From NCBI GenBank assembly GCA_935421135.1, contig OW285190.1:13402501-13466500 (forward strand): a DNA stretch of 64,000 nt, written 5' to 3'. This stretch comes from Bugulina stolonifera (taxonomy: Eukaryota; Bryozoa; Gymnolaemata; Cheilostomatida; Bugulidae). The notes beneath the pieces are model-generated. The model was not told the origin of the DNA, searched no databases, and worked only from the letters and a program-made list of their open reading frames with translations. Shown piece by piece: positions 1 through 20,583 of the stretch (position 1 is the stretch's first letter; each line of letters opens with the position of its first letter). The position numbers were made by a program, and so were the translations under genes.

Positions 1-3000
1 CAGTCAATGAAGAAAGTGTACACTATACTGAGAGAGAAGAAAAGTCAAGTGACTGGTGACTTCAATATCAATGCTAATCAGTATCCGCTCCGTAACTACC
101 TCTTCCACCTGGTCAGTGAGCTCTGTAGCTGTCTGTGTCCATGTAGTATCATCATGTGATTCCATGGTGTCTCGGCATTACTGTTTAGACGTTCAACATG
201 TATACAATATTTAGGCAACATAAACTTGTGTACATGTAATCGTGAAATTGTGATTCATGCACGCATTAGCTATATGTATATAAAGCAATACATACATGTA
301 ATTATTGCATTTCATTGTGTGATAAACGTTGTATGATAATAGGCACACCACATTTAGTTAAAGAGTAACTACATTTCACTGCTATGTAGTGTTATTAGCA
401 CTAATGCGTACGTGATCATGAAACATTTATTTAGCGAAAGGACATGAGGAAAACATTTAGGAAGTACCCGATAGACACACAGGGTCGCACCCAGGCCAGA
501 GAGAAAAATGTCGATATAGAGAAAGGAAGTAGGCTTCTTTACCAGACTCTATACGAGTCTGAACATCGAATGCTGCATATCCAGGCTGGTGGGAGTTATG
601 GGGACCACATATCTGCATGCCAGGTAGCTTGTCGATGTAATCGGTATACTGTGCTCAAAATAACCAATGGCTGCTGTTTGTACAATATCTATTGGAAGCT
701 CATGTAACGCTATGCTCTATTTGTGTCCAAACTAACTACACTCTATTTAGACTGTTAGATCTTTCTGAAGCAGCACATAGTTTATTACCTTTGACATCAA
801 AAAGAGTTGCAATGCGCACTAGTGTACAATATATATTACTAGAATTGCGTTGGTTTATCAGAAAAGGCGAGCATTGCAAGAGAAGGTAAAAAAGCGGGAG
901 TGTGGTAGTTGTCCAGAGTTTATAGTTCGGCCGGCACAGTCAGGGAGTCATGTGAACCTCAACCCTACAGTTGGAAATGTGTCGGCGTACAGCAAGATGA
1001 AAGAAGCAGCATTGATAACAGTGTGAGTTTCACATCACATCCTGTTTTCCACTGCATACATAATGTGTACAATGTGTACATTCTTTGATATAGTTCTGTG
1101 TTACTCTAAGTTTTTGAACGAGAGACGTTACATTATAATACCTTATGGCTAGCATACATGTGTGTTAAAAACTTTGCCGACCTTGTATACTTTGGCTGGT
1201 ACAATACTCTCCAGTATCTAATTGCTTCAAAAGTTCAATTTGCCTACAAGCAAACCCTGCTAACAATATACATGTATTACACTGACTAGCTGGTTGCCGT
1301 TTTCCAGGGAATGAACAATAAATTGCCTCTGTGTAATATCCTTTGTTATGTGCAGACGTCTTTTCTTGCAGACGAGCTATAGCAGAGAGAAGGAGAAAGC
1401 AACTCTTCCACGATAAGCTTAAGTATGTCAATATTTTACTGTCAATAATGAAGCAGATGAAGCAACCAAAGCTGGCAGCCGTATGTAGCAATAAATGCAC
1501 ACTTGAATGGTTTATTTATTACATAGTTTTGATATTATTAGTGTAGACTGGTAGTAGCATCCATGTATTCCAGTGAAAATTTAAAACCACAATATGACCA
1601 TCGTCTTGGGCACCCGAAATGGAATGTGTAGGGAGATTATTCCAAACACATGGCATACTTATTTTCTCCCGTGTTTCTTGCATAGAGCCAAATCATTAGC
1701 TTTAGTTTATTGATTACATTGACTACCAAGCCATCTATGTCATTTACCTAAATTGTGACATGTTGATTATATGTTGTAATAGAATGGTTTGAGTATTGAA
1801 ATGCATCCATTTTACAGTTACCCATTCCAGCTGAATTGATGAAAACTTACAGACAGAAAGCTACTGCATTTACGACTGCAGAAGTGCAAGAAATCACCGG
1901 GCAAATGTGAGCTCATTGTATTCTTCCATAATTGTCAGTATAATTTTTATAGTAAATAAGAATCTCTATTCTAATACTTTTAAACATTGGTGTAACTCTA
2001 CCTTTAAACATCGGTGTAACTCTACCTTTAAACATTGGTGTAACTCTACCTTTAAACATTGGTGTAACTCTATCACCTACATACAATGTAGATTATGCTC
2101 CATTTTATTACTATTTTAATAACCGAATGTACATTGTATGTGTTTTGCATTTCATTTTCTAGTTTTGGAAAAACAGATAGAACCAAGTCCCGTTTCAGCA
2201 AGAGGGTGACCATTGCAGCAGCAGCAAAGCAGCATGGTCAAACAGCTGCTCCTATGAAATGCAAGTAGTATTACAGTATGATATATTATTAGGAAAGAAA
2301 ACACATGACTATGCAAGTTATAATCTTTGCTTCAAATGTAGTGTACTTTCAAATTCCATTGGGGTTGATTCGTGTCAAACTGCAAACAGATTCTGTTTGC
2401 AGCTCCAACGTACTAGATTTCATTTACATGTACATGTATAATGTAAGGTATAATTATAATTGGAAGTTGTCCTCTCCTAATTGTGTTTAGTCTACTCATA
2501 TTGGTAGAAGACAAATTCATATTATTACCAATAGTTCATGGGTGCCATGTCTTTACAGCCTCTATGAAGCCTGCTAGAGCAGCCTCGGCTCCAGTTCTCA
2601 GAAAGAAGTCAGAGTTTATAAGGTATGTACTTGTTGGTTTTGTATTTCTTACATGCAATCATGTATTAGTGGCCAATTTTTATATATTTCCCTGAAGCAT
2701 ATTGTACGATCAGGTCAGTAATAAGCTTACAGCTTGTACTTTCATTTACACCATGTAGTTATTTTCACAATAATATTATCTTATTCCTTCGGTAACTACA
2801 TCAAGTGTTGATAATATACATTGCATATAGCTGTACCAGTTGTATATTTAAATATGAACAACACAGATGTATTTTAAATATTTTCTTATTTTTCTAGAAG
2901 GGGTAAGATGGAGACTAATTACTCTCATTTATTACCTACTTCTGCATTTAGTTGAATGTTGAATGTTTTTACCTTGTGATCTTTATTTTATTGAAGAATT

Positions 3001-6000
3001 TTTATTTCATACAGTGAGGCATAGTAAAGGGCCCATCCTAGCATCTCAAAATGTACGATTCGTTTGTGTAACACCACACACATATCCTTCAACTTAAATC
3101 GTTGCTGCAGACTGCATGCAAACTCGCGGGCCCCAGTGATCTCTAGAGAGCACGGGTCATGGGTTCAAATCATGCTTATTCATTTCTTGATTTGATATCA
3201 ATGCCCTTGTTGCTCGCGCGAGCTTAGTCTATGAGGCTCATTGATTGTTAATCAGGATAACCTCTGAATCAAACTGCTTCGCCTTTCATTATAACAAGTT
3301 CATCGTCGCTATGCCAATATACAGTTAGTAGACAATTTCACCATTTGATATTTCCTATTACATGTAGTTTATTCTCCTATTTTGTCTGTGTAGATACTCT
3401 TCCATCAACTAGACCATCAACACGACAAGGCTCTCGCAAAGTAACCAATGCCGAGGTCCATTTCATACCTAACCTTGCCGAGGGTGTATTTGACCCAGCT
3501 ACTATTACTTGGGAGGAATTTCTGCAGGTTGGAGTTAAGAACTGCTTACCCGACATTAGAGATAATAGCCATCTTACGGCTAAAGGATTTGATTTTGCTA
3601 ACCGATATGCCAGGTATGGTTCGGGTTCTGGAAACATACATACACATGGCATATGTTACTGGCTATAAACTGTTTGCTTGGAATACACAAATCATGCATC
3701 CATGACGTGATAAAATTAGTTGTATTGCTGATTGTATTACACTCATATGGAAGAGTTAAAAATGCAATGTAATTCTTGACAATATACGTTTAGATCACTA
3801 TAATATATTTCACTACCAACGTGTTAGAATATGCGCTATAATATATTGCTGCTTTTAACACTTTTAATGTATCGAATAATTTTAGTCAGTTCTGGTACCT
3901 TTATTTGTACAAACCAGGTTATCGAAGAAAGAAAAAGCGAGAAACCTTGCGAGAGCTCTAAGACCCAGTCTCTTTAAGAATGTTGGTAAACTAACAATTA
4001 ACCAGATGTGGTCGCTGCTTAGGAAGACATTTAGAGCCCAGATGAGGTCATCACAGGCAGCTGTCTCACCAGCAGAGCTTCTCAACAATAAGAATACAAA
4101 GCCAGAGCTCAATCCTCTCCTGTATAACTATTTATACTTTGTCTTTGCTATTTACCATAATCTATCATTGTATAGGCTGTGGTTTCTCAGTTTGGACTAG
4201 ATAGTCACTAGCATTCAACTTAGTTTGACATTTAGTCAATACCAAAGGATTAAAAATGAAGTTCTCTACTGGCAATAGAAACAGAAAACATACATTATGG
4301 TTAGCGAATATTGTGGTATTGAGCATCATGATTATAATCGCTATGCATATGAATAGGTGTATCGGTAAGTGTTGGATATTCTGCAGAAATTGCAGACAAT
4401 CTTTAGAGTATGTGCTCTCTTCTTTCCAGTTAACTGGGCCAACGTCAAGGTTGGATAGGCTCAACTTCAGATAATTGTATAAATATTGGTAAAATATTGA
4501 ATATTTTTACAGGAGAGTGTTTGCATTAGATAAGCTGAATCCCACAGAACATTTCAGACTCAACTGGTTTAGAATAAAGTCCCGTGCTAATAACTCCCTG
4601 CTCAAACGTCTAAAACAGAGAGAAAGGTGAGAGGTTCACTACCTCATACACTTGTTATTACTCCTTATATACGTATTATGGAGCAGCACTCTCTTTTGAC
4701 ACAGATTAAAGGAGGTGAAAACTCCTGACTTGCGACAAATATGTATGAAAATGGGCCGTCTTGGATGAATGTTTAATATGAATATATTGATATGATAATG
4801 TTGAACAAGACCAATCAGTCTAATTTATTTGTTTCACAACTACTACTTGTAGAATTACTAGTCTCTGATTTGTTGCCTTGTTTCCAGAGAGTCGATGGCT
4901 ACCTACAACATCATCAAGAAGGCAGACGAAATTACCGACTCATCTAAATGGAAACATCGATGGTCTCTGGACTTTGCACTCAAAAGGAGAATGACCTCTA
5001 TAAGAGATGAGGACGTCCATCTTGAATGGTATTTTTTCTGCAATATACCTTTTCTTTACTTACAGTACATATACATGGCTTGTTTGTATATTATTAATTT
5101 AATGTTAGCTGCGGTTTGCACTCCAACCAATAATGTATGAACTGTTGCAGTATTGAGAAATTAAAACGGGAGGCGAAAGCAAGAGATGTTAAAGATAGAC
5201 TCGTCATTGGCCAATTGCTGGTTAAAATTCAGCGACTCTGCAACGATCCAATCATAAAGCATACGACTATATACAGAGGGCAGGTGAATAGTTACCGAAA
5301 CACTGCATGGAATTTCAACAATTCTGTAACTGTTCTTAGCTAATTTCTATCTGCTCTATCCTTATATATGTTGTCTCTGAGAGGCACTTCTCTGAGCTAT
5401 AAAATATTTGCACCAAAATTTCTGTAGATTTGGTTTTGTCATTTCTTTTACAGTTAAAGTTGATGCAGATAGTTCTTTCCCTGCCTGCATTTGAGGTATG
5501 CTCTCTAGAGCTTCAATCTGCTCTTCAGGTGAGAATTTACTGTTAGTTAGTTGAAATAAACTGGAGAGATAACACATATGTAGCAAATTATGTATGTATA
5601 TCTGCACATTTTATCCATCATCTTGTATTTCCTGCAATATAATAATGTGAAAGTTGCCTACTCTGATTTTCTGCCTGCTCTGATCGTTGCATATAATTTA
5701 AAGTTGTCCTCTCCTGCGATGATGGGAGGACAACTTCAAGTTGCTACCAATTGCTAATAAAGTACCTAGGTCAATTAATAGTATCTGATCTTTATAATTC
5801 TAACTGATGACAATTGACAATGATGCTGCTTTATAGTATGTCTTGGTTGATGTTCTGCATGGGGAGGTGGAGCTACTGATACCAATGATGAAACAGCGTG
5901 GTCTTCCTCTACATCCTGCTATACTCGACAACAGTAAGTTCTCCGCCGTCAGACCCGCTGTTCAGAAAGAAGAGCATGTTGCAGGACTAAACTGGAAGAC

Positions 6001-6130
6001 TAAATCAAGAAAGAGCACCGATTACAGGGCCGTAAATGAAAAGCTAGCGGTGCTTCCACCATCTAGTGCCGCGAATTCTAGGAACATGCTGAGCCGATTG
6101 GAGAATGCAGCTATATACAGCAGTTACTGA
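1..6130 (+). CDS. 3' part of a 14-exon gene of unknown function (basic protein)
   Basis: I do not recognise this protein. Exons by phase and consensus: 1-111, 435-623, 862-1022, 1372-1480, 1818-1906, 2163-2260, 2559-2622, 2898-2902, 3394-3613, 3918-about 4121, 4513-4626, 4888-5028, 5151-5283, 5837-6130 (stop TGA 6128-6130). They join in one open frame of about 643 residues; the 5' end lies outside the window. The product is very basic, rich in Lys, Arg and Gln, without a signal peptide or membrane segment. A central stretch reads like a folded domain (residues NLAEGVFDPATITWEEF near 3470-3520). Predicted helices follow, then a stretch ending ELLIPMMKQRGLPLHPAI. Two joints are unusual: a GC donor at 2261 and a 5-nt microexon at 2898-2902. 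The 3' end of exon 10 is the least certain: donors at 4122 or 4045, or an extra 20-nt exon at 4430-4449, would also keep frame. Confidence 0.75.
1977..2073 (+). repeat. 24-bp tandem repeat, 4 copies, in an intron
   Basis: Four head-to-tail copies of a unit reading CTTTAAACATTGGTGTAACT plus CTAC. They differ by one or two bases (one copy has ATCGG). The array lies in the intron between exons 5 and 6 of the first gene. Confidence 0.85.
2261..2558 (+). other. candidate GC-AG intron
   Basis: The upstream exon ends ATGAAAT and the intron would start GCAAGT, the usual form of the rare GC donor; it ends TTTACAG at 2558. The nearby GT at 2265 leaves the wrong phase and reaches a stop in the next exon, whereas the GC donor keeps the frame open as Met-Lys-Ser-Ser-Met-Lys. 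Confidence 0.55.
2898..2902 (+). other. candidate 5-nt microexon
   Basis: A pyrimidine-rich acceptor ending TTTCTAG is followed by AAGGG and then the donor GTAAGA. The upstream exon ends in phase 2 and the downstream exon at 3394 is open only if entered in phase 1. Adding exactly five bases resolves this and gives Arg-Arg-Asp across the junctions. Seen in sequence; the splicing itself is inferred. Confidence 0.55.
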
Positions 6131-6462
6131 TAAAGATGCCGTTGTATAATGTAAAGTGCATTATGTGGAAAAATTATGTGATTTCTATGGTAAGGTGACT
6201 TATACCACAACTTGTATTGGTCGTGTGTGTGGAAGATGGATTTTAAAGTGTAACAGTGTCTAGAAAATACTGCAGTAATTTTATTGAACAACTGAGTGAG
6301 TTTTTATAGGGTGTACTTTTGCTAATTTACTCCATGCCTTGCATCAAAATTTGTATTGTTTGATGAATTATAGGTATAGAATTGAATTACTATTGGTTGG
6401 TTGGAAACATCTCTTATATTAAAGAACGCTCTACTATTAGAAAACATACTTTAATGATAAAT

Positions 6463-6468
6463 AATAAA
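6463..6468 (+). promoter_or_regulatory. poly(A) signal of the first gene
   Basis: AATAAA 333 bases after the stop codon of the first gene. Confidence 0.5.
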
Positions 6469-7137
6469 TTCATATTATTGTATAAAATGTGTAGTTATAG
6501 TATTTACTCATTCTTGAGTCATTCGTGGATGCATGTATGTTTTTGATAGCATTATGCAACCTACAAAATAAAAGATATGCATTAAGATATAATAACTTTA
6601 GATATATTAGCATAGACAATATTTTGGTATATACACATCATGTTTATGCATCTCATCCAATCCTTATAGTTGGTTACAACTTTGAAGCTGTAAGCATCAA
6701 TTCAACTTGAAAATTGAGTCATGCTACTGGTACTGGTGGTAAGCTGTAAATAACATGATAGAGCTACAAAACCAATAAGTAAATACTTTTTTTACGAGTT
6801 TCATCATAGATTAGTAATTTAACTACTAATTAGTAAGTTGTCATTTGCTAGTTTATTTCCCTCATAGAAAGTCTACATTGTATTCTGTGAACAAAAACCT
6901 CTAATATGGAAAGGGTTGTCTTGTCTTTTTAGATATATCGAAACTCTATAGAAAATTCCCAATGAGATCACTATGTTAGTAATGAGGTGTGTTATATTAA
7001 GGTGATGAACAGATCATTGTTAATCATCGTTCATGTTAAAATAATGTTTGGGGAGTGCTTTGAACTCCGTATTTATTTCGATTTCGCTACTTAAATTTTA
7101 CGCTAATTAAACAATATTCTTGTTGCTGTTGAGGGCC

Positions 7138-7182
7138 AAAGGGGTATATTGAATATACTGTATATATTAAATATACCCCTTT
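7138..7182. repeat. short inverted repeat (hairpin)
   Basis: Arms AAAGGGGTATATT and AATATACCCCTTT surround an AT-rich loop. Probably a very short palindromic element; no function is evident. Confidence 0.6.
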
Positions 7183-7745
7183 GTTGTGGCTAATCAGAAT
7201 CCAAACAAGATCGATGAAATAGATTGAAAATGCTTTGATATAATCCTCTCCTATCCTTTTACATTTAAACAAAGTCACGCTAATATTTTAGCCACTAGCG
7301 TATTCTTGTTAGTTGTTTTGTGCGGTATATCCTCAATCAAATCAATATTACAACAATATAAATATAATTATCAACTATACTATGTGTCGATGCGAATGTG
7401 AATGCCAATGCTACATTGAATGTAATGTAAACGTAATTGACTTGTAAGTCACCCTCAGAACACACTACTCAGTAGCCGCAGCTATTGGAACTGGGTAAGT
7501 TTAGTAATTTAAATTGAGTGATTGTTCAGTTAACATAACTATTATTAGACAAAGACTTATTTTGCTGTTCAAAATTACTTCTAATATTAAATTAAAAAAA
7601 AATATCTTCTCATATCAATATGAATATGAAATAATTGCTATAATTTCATTTGGGGAAGTATTCAAGTTTTAGCCTGATAAGCTCAATTCAAGTTTTTTAC
7701 TGTTGGTTTTTAGCCAAAATTGGTGAGCCCGAAGTAGACTCTATA

Positions 7746-10339
7746 ATGGGGCATCCTAAGGCCATGGGGAAAACGCTACTGAATGGTAAACTATCTAGTC
7801 ATCGATCATACACAGTGCTAGACATTGAAGTTGATCAGCAATGTGATGCCAATACTGTGCTCTCCCGAACAGGATGCTCTACGGTAGCCCCTCCAGACAT
7901 AACTCTATACAGGTAAACAGATCGAGAAGCTGTAATGCATCTGCAGCCATAACAACGCTTATGGTAATGTCTTTATATTTATTTTCTTGTTTGTTCTATG
8001 AATCTCATTCTGCTCATGAAAGCATTTCCCGACAGGTTGGCTGCAGTGTTTTTACTTTGTTTGACAGTTCTCTTTCCAAAGATAGATCTATTTATAACAA
8101 ACCTCTTCGAATTAGTGTGGAGAATACCTTCCTTAGCAATTTTCTTTTGTGGTTTCATGTGCTGCAGGTTGGTAGCTATTAGTGTCTTTTGCAGATACGA
8201 AGACATTCCAAATTTCCTCCGAGGAAATCCATACATAAAGAAAGGCTATAGGGCATATCTCCCCGCATCTCATTGTTTTTCTAGGTATGTGCTAAACTTA
8301 CACTTTATTTGTCATTTTATTTTTAGACCCCACATTACAACTCGGTTTTGATAATGCATGTCAAACCCTATTCTTGTATTAATTGCCAAAAACAGCCATT
8401 CTGGATTGTTGATTGAGCTTTTTAGAATTTAGCTCTCATGCTCCGCCTGTGTGACAGTGATGAGCACTAACAGTGTAAGGTTACTTTCTGTTTTGCACCA
8501 ATTCTCTCATCATATGTTGTAAAAATCTAAACCTTATCTACTTTTCTTTTGCAGTCTGTTTCTGTGGAACAATGAGACTATAAACATCTGGTCACATATA
8601 CTAGGATGTGGTATCTTCTTTGTGGCGATGTTAGTGGAGAATATAACTAGGACTGTTGGTGCATCACATACTGATCAGAAATCTCATGTGGTAGACCATA
8701 TTTACCTAACTCTAGGTAAGCTATAGCATATCTACCAGTCTGTTTGTATTGGTTATACATATTATGGTGTATCTCACTGAGTCTGGGATCATGATTTCGT
8801 TAGCCTGTGGTTGTTTATTTTAGGCCTCTTATGCTACCAAATCTGTATGATTCTATCTGCTGGGTTTCACCTCTTTTACTGCCATAGTGAGAAAGCATGC
8901 AGGCGCTGGTTTGCCATGGATCTAGCTGGCATTTCTATTGGGCTGATCGGCTGCTATCTACCTGCAGTTCATCTCGCATTCTACTGCCATCAGGTGAGTT
9001 AGCATTGTGAGTTACATCCCCATTATACAGCCATATACATATTCTATATTGCCAGTCAATTACTTACACTTACATGTATATACTGCTGATGGCAATTAGT
9101 CTGTGATATTCTATTATCTAATGAAACACGTGGAGTGCAGCGATCACCCAGTAACTATACTTGTCTCATCTAAATATTTTTAGCAATAATTATGTTCACC
9201 TCCATGTTGGATACCCAAATTATTCCCAGTTTGGATATTCTATTTTATGCAGGTATGGCGTGATATGTACATAATAGTTGTGTGCTGTCTAGCTGCAATC
9301 ACATTGGGACTACAATTTCATCCCAGATTCTTCAGCAGTTCTTGGAACACGACTAGGATATTATTGTATAGCTCTGTTGCTGGATACGGAGTTATTCCCT
9401 CCATACACTGGATATATCTCAGTGGAGGTATACATGCAGATATAGTGCAGGTAACTAATTATTATAATTTTATTCCGATGCCCTTCATTGTCTTGGTCTA
9501 CTTTGTACATGAACATTAGTAGTGGTTAGGCTCAACATTGTCCCTGTGGGATGATTTTAATAGAGATGCCTAATAAACAACATGGATCTGTATATGCTGA
9601 GTTTTACCTAACGGAGCCTCATTCTGACATGGTGTTTGAGTTTCCAGAGAAAACTAACATGTTGGAATCTTACAAGGCACATCGTTTGACTACAGGATAA
9701 GGTGCCATAGTTATAGAAAACTCTTCAATCAGTTTGAAGGCAAGACGACTCCAAGTGACAAGCAGTCAGTCGTGGAAAATTCACATGTCATTACTATTCC
9801 AAGCATATACTCACATTGGAACCCTTATTAGACGTACTAATATATTACTTATTTTGTTTTCAGTTATTCTATGGAAAGATAATAGTGGTTTATCTTCTCT
9901 TCATACTGGCTCTATTGTTTTATGCTACCAAGTTCCCTGAAAGACTTTTCCCAGGTAAATTTGCATTGATTTATCCTTGATCTCACATGCACAATTTGGA
10001 TTTTGGCTCATGATCTCTCTATTTTAGTTTCCCAACATCCATCTGCGTGATTTTATGCACAGTAGATAGTAGGCGTATTCGAATACGCCTAATATCTATA
10101 TAAATTATTTGATAAATCTGACTAGGTAGGGTATATGCATGAAAAACAAGATGACTTTAAAATGATGGCCTCTGGAATATTATCCTTTTATGTTTCTTTT
10201 TAATGTTTTAGGTAAAGTGGACTATATAGGTTCAAGCCACCAATGGTGGCATATCATAGTGGTGATAGCATTCTTCTACTGGCACAATGCTGGCTACATA
10301 TTACTACAGTATCGCATGGAAGTACCATGTATTTCCTGA
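7746..10339 (+). CDS. PAQR3: PAQR3-like seven-transmembrane receptor (Raf kinase trapping to Golgi type)
   Basis: Progestin/adipoQ receptor family integral membrane protein. In mammals PAQR3 sits in the Golgi and tethers Raf kinase, damping ERK signalling. Exons: 7746-7912, 8195-8284, 8555-8715, 8824-8993, 9253-9450, 9864-9954, 10212-10339, giving 334 residues with phases that match throughout (human is 311). Family motifs: NPYIKKGYRAYLP before helix 1, NETINIWSHILG, the SAGFHLFYCHS motif with its His, CRRWFAMDLAGISIGLIGCY, GYGVIPSIHW, and the C-terminal SSHQWWHIIVV with the conserved His pair. The His and Asp residues are those proposed to hold zinc in the family. The PAQR3 assignment over other PAQRs rests on NPYI-GYRAYLP, FPERLFPG and Y-GSSHQ-WHI. 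The N-terminal exon (about 55 residues) is divergent and the start at 7746 is the first ATG in frame; an upstream untranslated exon is likely. AATAAA lies at 10741. Confidence 0.92.
10070..10091. repeat. 22-bp perfect palindrome
   Basis: TAGGCGTATTC is followed directly by its reverse complement GAATACGCCTA, with no spacer, in the last PAQR3 intron. It could be a protein-binding site or the remains of a fold-back element. Confidence 0.8.
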
Positions 10340-10740
10340 TAACAGCTATATTTTACTACGTTTTTCATTTGTCATTTACTGACTTTCATTACGGGTCTCC
10401 AGCCTGGTAGGATGCTGCTGGAATCTCTATCTCAATCAACATTCTCTGATTTTGTTTTCTAACTATAAAAGTGATAATGGAGACCATTTTATTGCCATTC
10501 CTTATAGTTCACCCTGTAACACTAACTGAAATTGGTTTTCCCACTTTTGACATTTCATCACTGTGTTAAGTGCCAAAAATCTTATTTCTAAATTTTTCTT
10601 TTATATTACTTTGTTCTATTTATCAATTTATATTATATGTTAGCCAAATTGCTGAGCAACTTTTCAATGCAAAAACACTTGTACATAGTTTAGGATAATT
10701 ATAAATTTTAATACCAGAGAGTATGGAAGAAGTAAGAATC

Positions 10741-10746
10741 AATAAA
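10741..10746 (+). promoter_or_regulatory. poly(A) signal of PAQR3
   Basis: AATAAA about 400 bases after the PAQR3 stop codon. Confidence 0.5.
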
Positions 10747-11017
10747 TATGTAAATTTAGAATATTATGCTGAAACAAACCTGTTATGTGAGTACTCATTA
10801 ACTCTTAGCACTTCAACTTCCAACTGACCATTCCTTTTCCCCACTATTTCCTCGCTATACCGACCAGCTTAGTAAACAGACATCTACATTTACTCAGATT
10901 TATAACAGATAGTGAGTGTAGCTGTTATGTAACTACATGTACATCTAGATGTAGTCTTAATGCTAATATGAGTAGAGCACGAGAAAAACTAGTGGGCTGG
11001 AGAAACTCAAACCTTAC

Positions 11018-11023
11018 TTTATT
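11018..11023 (-). promoter_or_regulatory. probable poly(A) signal of ALDH7A1
   Basis: AATAAA on the minus strand (TTTATT on plus). I see none on the minus strand inside the 349-bp duplicated units, so transcripts may run through both copies of the last exon. Confidence 0.4.
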
Positions 11024-11725
11024 ATAAGACAATAGGAAACATATAATATATAGAACATTGTAAGTAAAATGATCAGCTGCCAAACTACACTGCACATACA
11101 CGTATAAAACACTCAGGGGAGAGCAGGACTCAAGGCTCTTGATTAAACTACATAACATAATAGTAATAATAAAGCTGAGCCAACAATATAACAAGAAATT
11201 CATTATCAAAACTTGTTGCACCAGGGAGATTGCTACTTAGAGATTACGCATATAGGTGACATTAAAATGTCATTAGAAGAAAGACACACTATAATAAGTG
11301 GGTAGTTCTGCTGTAATGTTGAAGTAAACTGCCATCACTACTGCTTCCATATCCAGCACCTGGGGGGGGGGAGAGATTACTCAAACTTGATTCCTTGAGC
11401 TAATGGTAGAGAGTCGGAATGGTTGATAGTGCTGTAAACAGAGGGTACATCTGATATACTAACATACCAGTATGATGTAGGCTACTCTGTATATCAACTA
11501 ACCTCCGAGGGAGGGTACATCAAATCCAAAGGTTTTTCACCTGTATCTCTGTATTACCAAATATTACCAGTGCAGAGTACTTATTACTCCTACTACTAGC
11601 ATCAGTGTAGTAGGTTCATGAAACCAACCAACTAAACAATGAGCTCTAGTCCAGTACAGAACCTCATTATGAACAATAAAATATACTGAGAACCTAAAGC
11701 ATTCATCTGTTAAATGAAAACGAGA

Positions 11726-19969
<8,244 letters not shown>

Positions 19970-20583
19970 TGCAGTATTGTGTTGGCTTGTATTCGGCCAA
20001 TTCTTCAGCGCCTTGCCTTTTGTTAAATACTAGATTCTCTTAATTTTATTTTTACACCAAATTAGCTGCACAACAAGTTGTTAGAAATGGAAACAAGGTG
20101 AAATGTGTAGCTGCAGGATCTCTTCGACATTGCCTAGGTTTTCGGGGTGCCATACCGGTGATAATAGTTTGTGTGCAAAGCTTATACCCGCATATTAAGT
20201 AGATAACACAGGCTATCTCAGGTAAGATGAGACGAATTCATTGGCGGAAGCGGTACTGTGGATAAACTGTTGTATTTGCCTCTATATACGGCGGATCATG
20301 TTATTAAATCCGATAACTTAAGCTAATTCAGTGGCTACATTTATAGGTTAATCTGGTCTTCAAACTTCGACCTTCATTGAAGAAACTCGCGCGCCCAGCG
20401 CTGTAATTTTTCAGCTTTTCTCTCTAAAACTATTAGATACTTGTAAATCGCTAAATATTTATCAAGGAAGGACCTTCTGCTGTCATGTAATAAAATTTGG
20501 AATTTTTCCGCTTCCCACTGATATAATATTGGTAAATTAGTTGGCAATAGCCAGCGATTCATTCTCGAGCCATCACCAGTCCC
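19970..20583. promoter_or_regulatory. head-to-head promoter region of ALDH7A1 and NUP153
   Basis: The two start codons are 614 bases apart and point away from each other, so this interval must hold both promoters and 5' leaders. No TATA box placed convincingly for either gene was seen. Confidence 0.55.

Larger units (their letters stand above)
6131..7745. other. intergenic region between the first gene and PAQR3
   Basis: AT-rich with no convincing coding exon. It holds the AATAAA of the upstream gene near 6463, a hairpin at 7138-7182, and a possible 5' untranslated exon of the PAQR3 gene. That exon would end at about 7494, before a GTAAGT donor, with the matching acceptor TTTTTAG at about 7713. 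Confidence 0.6.
10340..11376. other. convergent intergenic region between PAQR3 and ALDH7A1
   Basis: No coding signal. It contains the PAQR3 3' UTR with AATAAA at 10741-10746 and, on the minus strand, AATAAA at 11018-11023 for ALDH7A1. A run of nine G lies just left of the duplicated segment at about 11363. Confidence 0.6.

Noticed and set aside
1423..1430. Donor-like GTATGT inside exon 4 of the first gene
   Set aside because: Using it leaves the wrong phase for the next exon; reading through to the donor at 1481 keeps the frame open.
5362..5607. 81-codon minus-strand frame in the last intron of the first gene
   Set aside because: No splice context or recognisable motif; AT-rich intronic chance frame.
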